Assembly (NCBI RefSeq): GCF_047495875.1
Contig: NC_092458.1
Location: 113,633,727-113,697,726, forward strand
Direction of reading: 5' to 3'
Source of the DNA: Pithys albifrons albifrons
Taxonomy: Eukaryota > Chordata > Aves > Passeriformes > Thamnophilidae
Length of the DNA stretch: 64,000 nt
The translations under genes were made by a program, and so were the position numbers. Positions 62,201-64,000 of this stretch are shown here, piece by piece (position 1 is the first letter of the stretch; every line of letters starts with the position of its first letter). The notes below the pieces were generated by a model. The model did no database searches, had not been told where the DNA came from, and saw only the letters and a list, made by a program, of their open reading frames with translations.

Positions 62201-62371
62201 ACCAACATCTCCAACGCGGACACAAATCGCCTGAAGAGGAAGAGATCTCTCAAGGGAAACGTGGGCAGGATTATTTTACAGAACAATCACGTTATTGACA
62301 CATATTCCAGGATTATATTTCCCAGTGTGTATATTGTGTTCAACTTTTTTTACTGGGGTTTGTACATATGA
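32113..62371 (+). CDS. GABRR3: GABA-A receptor subunit rho-3, complete gene (9 coding exons)
   Basis: Subunit of the pentameric GABA-gated chloride channel (Cys-loop family; GABA-C-type rho receptors) at the plasma membrane. Join: 32113-32240, 40846-40958, 51008-51075, 52679-52902, 55568-55650, 56382-56522, 59180-59332, 60994-61190, 62072-62371; 468 aa, against 467 for human rho-3 as I recall. Signal peptide about 1-21. GABA-site residues by rho-1 homology: Y110/R112 (loop D), Y206/Y208 (loop B), Y249/T252/Y255 (loop C). Cys-loop C185-C199. M1 about 267-290, PAR at 298-300 (anion selectivity), M2 301-320, M3 about 328-350, loop, M4 450-468. H145 in FFVHSKRSF is the counterpart of the rho-1 Zn2+-inhibition histidine. 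Sequons at N127, N198, N221. Rho-3 rather than rho-1/2: [20 protein letters not shown] and the M3-M4 loop [11 protein letters not shown]. All introns GT-AG; no stops. Confidence 0.96.
35858..36625 (+). mobile_element. Old sense CR1 fragment split by a younger antisense CR1 (nested)
   Basis: 35858-35948 is the left part of an old CR1 3' end (GGGACATGGTTTAGTGATGG ... GGTTAATGATTGGACT). 36582-36625 is its remainder (ATCTTAGAGGTCCTTTCCAACC, TTTTGTGATTCTGTG). Between them, 35949-36575 is an antisense CR1 of the subfamily seen elsewhere in the window. Lies in GABRR3 intron 1. Confidence 0.8.
35949..36575 (-). mobile_element. CR1 LINE fragment, antisense, with internal deletion
   Basis: Starts with the complement of the CR1 tail (CATAGAACCATAGAATC) and runs back into ORF2 to the [11 protein letters not shown] region. 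Relative to sibling copies about 110 bases are missing at 36077, where AAAAACCTCC joins AACTTCAATTTCCC directly; the piece lost encodes the [12 protein letters not shown] segment. It sits in GABRR3 intron 1. Confidence 0.9.
38530..38740 (-). mobile_element. CR1 LINE 3' fragment, older subfamily, antisense
   Basis: Sequence such as AAGATCATCTGGTTCCAG, CCACTAGACCAGG, CCCATCCAGCCTGGCCTTGGACACTTCCAGGGATAGGG, CCTCACCACCCTCACAGGGAAGA and TTTAAAACCATTAGCCCTTGC follows the antisense CR1 of older avian subfamilies. A more decayed CR1-like stretch may precede it (about 38430-38525). It is in GABRR3 intron 1. Confidence 0.8.
38900..40531 (+). mobile_element. CR1 LINE, 5'-truncated copy with reverse transcriptase region
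   Basis: Longest CR1 here, about 1.63 kb. The first open part (to about 39360) encodes the fingers/palm N-terminal side: [40 protein letters not shown] one-base loss near 39360-39365 (before [10 protein letters not shown]) shifts the frame. The second part (to the stop at 40432) holds the [15 protein letters not shown] motif, the catalytic FADD at 39631-39642, then the C-terminal region shared with all other copies. The 3' UTR ends in three ATTCTATG units. The endonuclease domain and ORF1 are absent. It is a dead copy but the least decayed, so probably the youngest here. Lies in GABRR3 intron 1, about 300 bases before exon 2. Confidence 0.95.
40846..40958 (+). CDS. GABRR3: GABRR3 coding exon 2
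   Basis: Acceptor TTTTTAAACATAG|C, with a T-rich tract upstream, and donor GGAG|GTGAGC. Encodes residues 44-80 plus split codons at 43 and 81: basic KREIKMRK, then the rho-3-type DSTKVRPLK and the rho-wide [12 protein letters not shown] and RPGFGG. This is the pre-beta-1 N-terminal arm of the extracellular domain. It is the exon that most clearly separates rho-3 from rho-1 and rho-2. Confidence 0.95.
42064..42633 (+). mobile_element. CR1 LINE fragment, 5' truncated, sense
   Basis: Begins at GCAGTGACCCTTCCCCTGG of ORF2. The coding end is open throughout, from 42069 to the stop at 42543 ([15 protein letters not shown] ... [17 protein letters not shown] ... ALSAMIW), followed by the short 3' UTR and an ATTCTATG tail. 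Lies in GABRR3 intron 2. Confidence 0.93.
43347..43487 (+). repeat. tRNA-derived SINE, A-box end missing
   Basis: Starts at AAACTTGGCTGTAATAATGCC. The B box region reads GGGTTCAATCCTCT (one change from other copies), then the GGGCCATTGACTTAAGAG body and a tail of four GTGAGTCTG/GTGATTCTG units. Lies in GABRR3 intron 2 between two CR1 copies. Confidence 0.85.
44573..45220 (+). mobile_element. CR1 LINE fragment, 5' truncated, sense
   Basis: Starts at the CTGAACAGGAGCCAACAG step of ORF2 and stays open from 44600 to the stop at 45140 ([15 protein letters not shown] ... [10 protein letters not shown] ... [12 protein letters not shown]). The 3' UTR and TCTATGATTCTAT tail are intact. Lies in GABRR3 intron 2. 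Confidence 0.93.
47779..48599 (+). mobile_element. CR1 LINE fragment, 5' truncated, sense
   Basis: Starts at TCTGGATAGACTTGAGAGATGG, further 5' in ORF2 than the copies at 42064 and 44573, and includes [19 protein letters not shown]. The frame shifts near 47845 and again near 48030 (a short block around the AGCAGGCCCAGGGCAGTGACC step is missing). The tail is irregular: CCATTCTATGAAATCCATTCTGTGAAAT. Lies in GABRR3 intron 2. Confidence 0.92.
48600..51007. other. 3' part of GABRR3 intron 2, unique sequence
   Basis: AT-rich intronic sequence with no repeat or exon that I can support. A diverged GGGGATATGGTTTAATCATTG near 48641 hints at an old CR1 trace but is too short to call. Confidence 0.4.
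51008..51075 (+). CDS. GABRR3: GABRR3 coding exon 3
   Basis: Acceptor TCCATTGCAG|G, donor GACATG|GTGAGT. Completes Gly81 and encodes residues 82-103, [20 protein letters not shown] and DM: beta-1 strand and the start of the ligand-domain core, almost identical across rho subunits. It is a 68-base exon, the usual size of this exon in the Cys-loop family. Ends in phase 0. Confidence 0.96.
51307..51445 (+). repeat. tRNA-derived SINE, full length
   Basis: Complete copy from GAGCTCAGTTGGTTAAAAC (A-box region) through B box GGTTCAATCCC and GGGCCGTTGACTGTAGAGTT to the CAGAATAGTCTGTGAGTCTG tail. Lies in GABRR3 intron 3, 230 bases after exon 3. Confidence 0.9.
52679..52902 (+). CDS. GABRR3: GABRR3 coding exon 4 (loop D and loop A region)
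   Basis: Acceptor ATGAAACAAAG|G is purine-rich next to the site but has a T-rich tract before it; donor CTGAG|GTGAGG. Encodes residues 104-177 plus two bases of R178. Contains [15 protein letters not shown] (loop D tyrosine and arginine), the NKS sequon at N127, [17 protein letters not shown] with the Zn2+-related histidine, and [18 protein letters not shown]. Residue 123 is Arg where rho family members usually have Pro (LSFPS). Confidence 0.97.
53157..53560. repeat. AT-rich tandem duplication with TTTAT/ATTATT microsatellite
   Basis: The marker TGTTTAATTT occurs at 53160, 53261 and 53428. The units starting at 53258 and 53425 (about 167 bases) share a TATTATT core, AATTGTATGTTATTATTTATATTATT, then AACAAAGRAAAAA, a GTTTGTTG stretch and TTTTTAACCTGA. 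The first copy is partial. The array lies in GABRR3 intron 4. Tyr/Ile-rich open frames across it are compositional. Confidence 0.85.
54355..54494 (+). repeat. tRNA-derived SINE, full length
   Basis: Starts TTAGCTCAGTTGGTTAAAAC, a good A-box region, followed by GGCGGTAATAATGCC, B box GGTTCAATCCC and GATGGTCCTTGTGGGTCCC. It has a single CTATGAGTCTGTG tail unit. Lies in GABRR3 intron 4. Confidence 0.9.
55568..55650 (+). CDS. GABRR3: GABRR3 coding exon 5 (Cys-loop)
   Basis: Acceptor CCTTTTGCAG|A, donor AAGCT|GTAAGT. Completes R178 and encodes 179-205 plus one base of Y206. The Cys-loop is C185[14 protein letters not shown]199, the invariant 13-residue spacing with the FPLD core that contacts the M2-M3 linker and couples binding to gating. 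Ends in LELES just before the loop B tyrosine. It is an 83-base exon, as in other family members. Confidence 0.98.
56382..56522 (+). CDS. GABRR3: GABRR3 coding exon 6 (loops B, F and C)
   Basis: Acceptor CTTTCTGCCAG|A, donor AGCACTG|GTACAG. Encodes the rest of Y206, residues 207-252 and one base of G253. [19 protein letters not shown] holds loop B Y206/Y208 and a sequon at N221. [22 protein letters not shown] leads to loop C Y249 and T252. The GNKSL and FSASSGLAF wording is rho-3-like. Confidence 0.97.
57346..57416 (-). repeat. tRNA-derived SINE, 3' portion only, antisense
   Basis: Contains the tail complement CACAGACTCACAGACTGTTC, then TGAGTTGGAAGGGACCCCCAAGGA, TCATGGAGTCCAACCCTTAAGTCAA. 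It stops before the B box, so only about 70 bases were inserted or survive. Lies in GABRR3 intron 6. Confidence 0.85.
57417..59179. other. GABRR3 intron 6, distal part
   Basis: No repeat or exon supported. A 182-codon frame at 57486-58034 starts in a TTTAT run, has no known family and lacks splice or start support. Confidence 0.4.
59180..59332 (+). CDS. GABRR3: GABRR3 coding exon 7 (M1 and start of M2)
   Basis: Acceptor TTTTTTCCAATAG|G, donor TCACTAG|GTGAAC (weaker at +4/+5). Completes G253 and encodes 254-303 plus one base of G304. W254/Y255 finish loop [16 protein letters not shown] marks the M1 start, and [18 protein letters not shown] covers the M1-M2 linker with the PAR (-2' to 0') anion filter. 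Position 2' is Ser302, as in rho-2 and human rho-3, rather than the Pro of rho-1. Confidence 0.97.
60994..61190 (+). CDS. GABRR3: GABRR3 coding exon 8 (M2 and M3)
   Basis: Acceptor CCCTTGGCAG|G, donor GGCAAG|GTATAA (weak). Completes G304 and encodes 305-369. Pore helix [18 protein letters not shown] has the gate Leu at 9' (L309) and Met at 15' (M315). The M2-M3 linker [12 protein letters not shown] leads into M3 [20 protein letters not shown], with the Trp336 equivalent of rho-1 W328. Ends in the basic start of the intracellular loop, [11 protein letters not shown], phase 0. Confidence 0.97.
62072..62371 (+). CDS. GABRR3: GABRR3 coding exon 9 (M3-M4 loop, M4, stop)
   Basis: Acceptor CTCTGTTGCCAG|G. 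Encodes residues 370-468 and the stop TGA at 62369. Conserved start [20 protein letters not shown], then an acidic, fast-evolving stretch ([10 protein letters not shown]), a basic patch LKRKRSL that could be phosphorylated (RKRS fits a basophilic kinase site), [20 protein letters not shown] before M4, and M4 ending FYWGLYI, close to the human rho-3 end. No alternative start or stop within the exon. Confidence 0.97.
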   Translation, partial: ASGMYMDAVQAMAFDGCFHDTDVDMDLSGFSEPCEDSETRMSETNISNADTNRLKRKRSLKGNVGRIILQNNHVIDTYSRIIFPSVYIVFNFFYWGLYI

Positions 62372-63790
62372 ACAAAAATCCTTATAAGCGAGACATTATT
62401 TTGCGTACGAGGGTAGACTCAGACTTTAAAAATAATGCAACAGCAGTAGAGGAAAGGATTAAAAGTTTCCAAAGGCTTCTGTGTCAAACCTGGGCTGGTT
62501 TGGTTAGCAGCAAAACTGTTAATGGAAAACTGCCATGTGTCTGGTTCTTTTTCAGCTGCACTGTGCCAGGCTTCACCGGGGCAATCCCAGGCATATGTTC
62601 CTGCTGCAGTAGCATAGAAGCAGTTTGGTCACTAAGGGAGTCCTTTATCACACACCTGAGCAGACAGCAGCTCCCACCTGAGGTATTATGCAGTCTCTAC
62701 CTACACTTAAACCATTCCTCTTCAATCAGCCTTTCTGTTTGCTCTCCACTTGTGGTCCATTTTTGTAGGAATTGGCACCAATCTCCTTCAGACACCTCCT
62801 ATCCTTGTTTCACTTGCTGCATTTTTTCAGTTTTGCTGGGCAACCTGTGTGCACCTCAGCAGCCTCTGTCCTCGGTAACCAGGGGGGAAAATATAGCTTA
62901 ACAGTGGAGTAGGGACCAGGAGAAAGCAGGAGCCAAGGCTGATGGGGCTTTGTACATTGTACATTGTCAACACCTCAAGAAAATCCCTCCCCCTTATCAG
63001 CTGTCCCCAACCCCCCATTGGACCTTTATTTTGGAGGAATTTTGCTCACTCTGGTCCCTGAGGCAGCACAGGAACAGTGTCCCAGACCTGATACATCTTC
63101 CAGACACCTCCCAGGTGGATGACCAGCATCCCTGCCATGAGCTTTGCCCTTCATGTGACAACCACACCTCTGCCTCTGCTGCACTCACCTGCTCTCTGCA
63201 GAACTGTCTGTGGCTTTGAGACAGAGCTTCTAAAAAGCTTTGCCAAGAGAACAAACCAACCACATCTTCAGCAGAATCTGCTTCTTCTGCTTTATGTTGC
63301 ACGTGGGCTTGGGGTTTTGCCCCCTCCTTCTCCCTTTGGCTTGAGGTGGAATGTGACAGGGAGGAGAAGCTGCATGTGCCTGTTTGTGACCCCGGCACAG
63401 TTCGGGCACCACACTGAGACACACACAGGAATGAAAGGATCAGCTGTGCCAAAACAAGATGTATACAGGAATCCTGTCAGTCTCAGATGAATCCTGCATG
63501 GAAATATCCCAGGGTTCAGGCTAAGGAGCTTGAATCAAGGATGTTCAAGGACACATACAGAAAGTGTTCACAGCACCAGAAAAGAATCAAGATTACTTCT
63601 GTGACTTTCCCAAATAAGGAGCATTTCCCACTTACATTCATTGGGTTTGTCTGTCATTTAATGAACTGAATTTTTATTTAGACAGTCAGTTCAAAATGAT
63701 CATTTGTGGTGGCAAAAAATGTCACAAGGTAAATGCTTGGTCAAGTTTATTGGTCAAGGAAACGGGAATAAATTGGGAAGCCTGAATCGC
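62372..63790 (+). other. GABRR3: Probable GABRR3 3' UTR with poly(A) signal
   Basis: Non-coding sequence after the stop. The first canonical AATAAA is at 63767-63772, followed by T-rich sequence (GATTTGCTTATTTATTTTATTT); an ATTAAA at 62458-62463 is an earlier, weaker option. If the first is used the 3' UTR is about 1.4 kb. The 177-codon frame at 62368-62901 overlaps the GABRR3 stop and has no family resemblance. Confidence 0.45.
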
Positions 63791-64000
63791 TCTCTGATTT
63801 GCTTATTTATTTTATTTACTTATTTTTTACTTATTTTTCCTGCTCCCAGCTTGTTAGCTCATAGCATGGTGATGTCTCTTGCTTTTCCAAAAAGCTGCAT
63901 TTGCCAAGCTCCCAGCCCCAGAGCTGGAGAAGTGGTGACACAGTGCACGCTGGGTGACAAATCTCCTGGAGTGAGTGGCTACTCTGGCACACAGTTTGCT

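Noticed and set aside
32113..62371. Assignment to GABRR1 or GABRR2
   Set aside because: Ser at M2 2' excludes the rho-1 Pro. The N-terminal STKxRP block, [14 protein letters not shown] and the [11 protein letters not shown] loop fit rho-3. GABRR1 and GABRR2 are also adjacent to each other in vertebrates and no second rho gene is here.
62368..62901. 177-codon frame overlapping the GABRR3 stop
   Set aside because: It sits in the probable 3' UTR, has no family resemblance and would overlap the M4 end codons out of frame.

Overview
The window is nuclear DNA from a bird, most likely a passerine. Many 5'-truncated CR1 LINE copies end in the short ATTCTATG-type tandem tail typical of avian CR1. There are eight copies of a tRNA-derived SINE (A box, B box GGTTCAATCCC, CR1-like tail) that resembles the SINE known from zebra finch. 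Genes are sparse and split by GT-AG introns, and there are long pyrimidine microsatellites. Nothing looks prokaryotic; there are no operons and no CRISPR array.

The main gene is a complete copy of GABRR3, the GABA-A receptor rho-3 subunit, on the plus strand. I assembled nine coding exons: 32113-32240, 40846-40958, 51008-51075, 52679-52902, 55568-55650, 56382-56522, 59180-59332, 60994-61190 and 62072-62371. All eight introns are GT-AG, every phase joins cleanly, there is no internal stop, and the product is 468 residues. It has a signal peptide, a GABA-binding extracellular domain with the 13-residue Cys-loop, four membrane segments, a PAR anion-selectivity motif before M2 and a variable M3-M4 loop. 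Exon 1 (42 codons) is found only by reading frame and splice phase.

Layout: 1-1540 is the 3' end of an unidentified upstream plus-strand gene (two coding exons, acidic C-terminus, AATAAA at 1511). From 1540 to about 32000 is intergenic or unannotated: SINEs, CR1 fragments, an LTR-like piece, a CpG-rich patch near 19000, and a strong CpG island at 24228-24560 directly followed by an ~850-base pyrimidine tract. A (CCCCTT)n tract lies at 27889-28108. From 32113 to 62371 is GABRR3; introns 1 and 2 (8.6 and 10 kb) hold most of the CR1 insertions, including a nested one and a long reverse-transcriptase-bearing one. From 62372 to 64000 is the GABRR3 3' UTR and downstream sequence.

I see no new molecular system. 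The best leads are a Met at M2 position 15' of the rho-3 channel, a His-rich mature N-terminus, the orphan CpG island with YY1-like motifs beside the polypyrimidine tract, an inverted pair of an unclassified repeat at 23020 and 31085, and several local tandem duplications.
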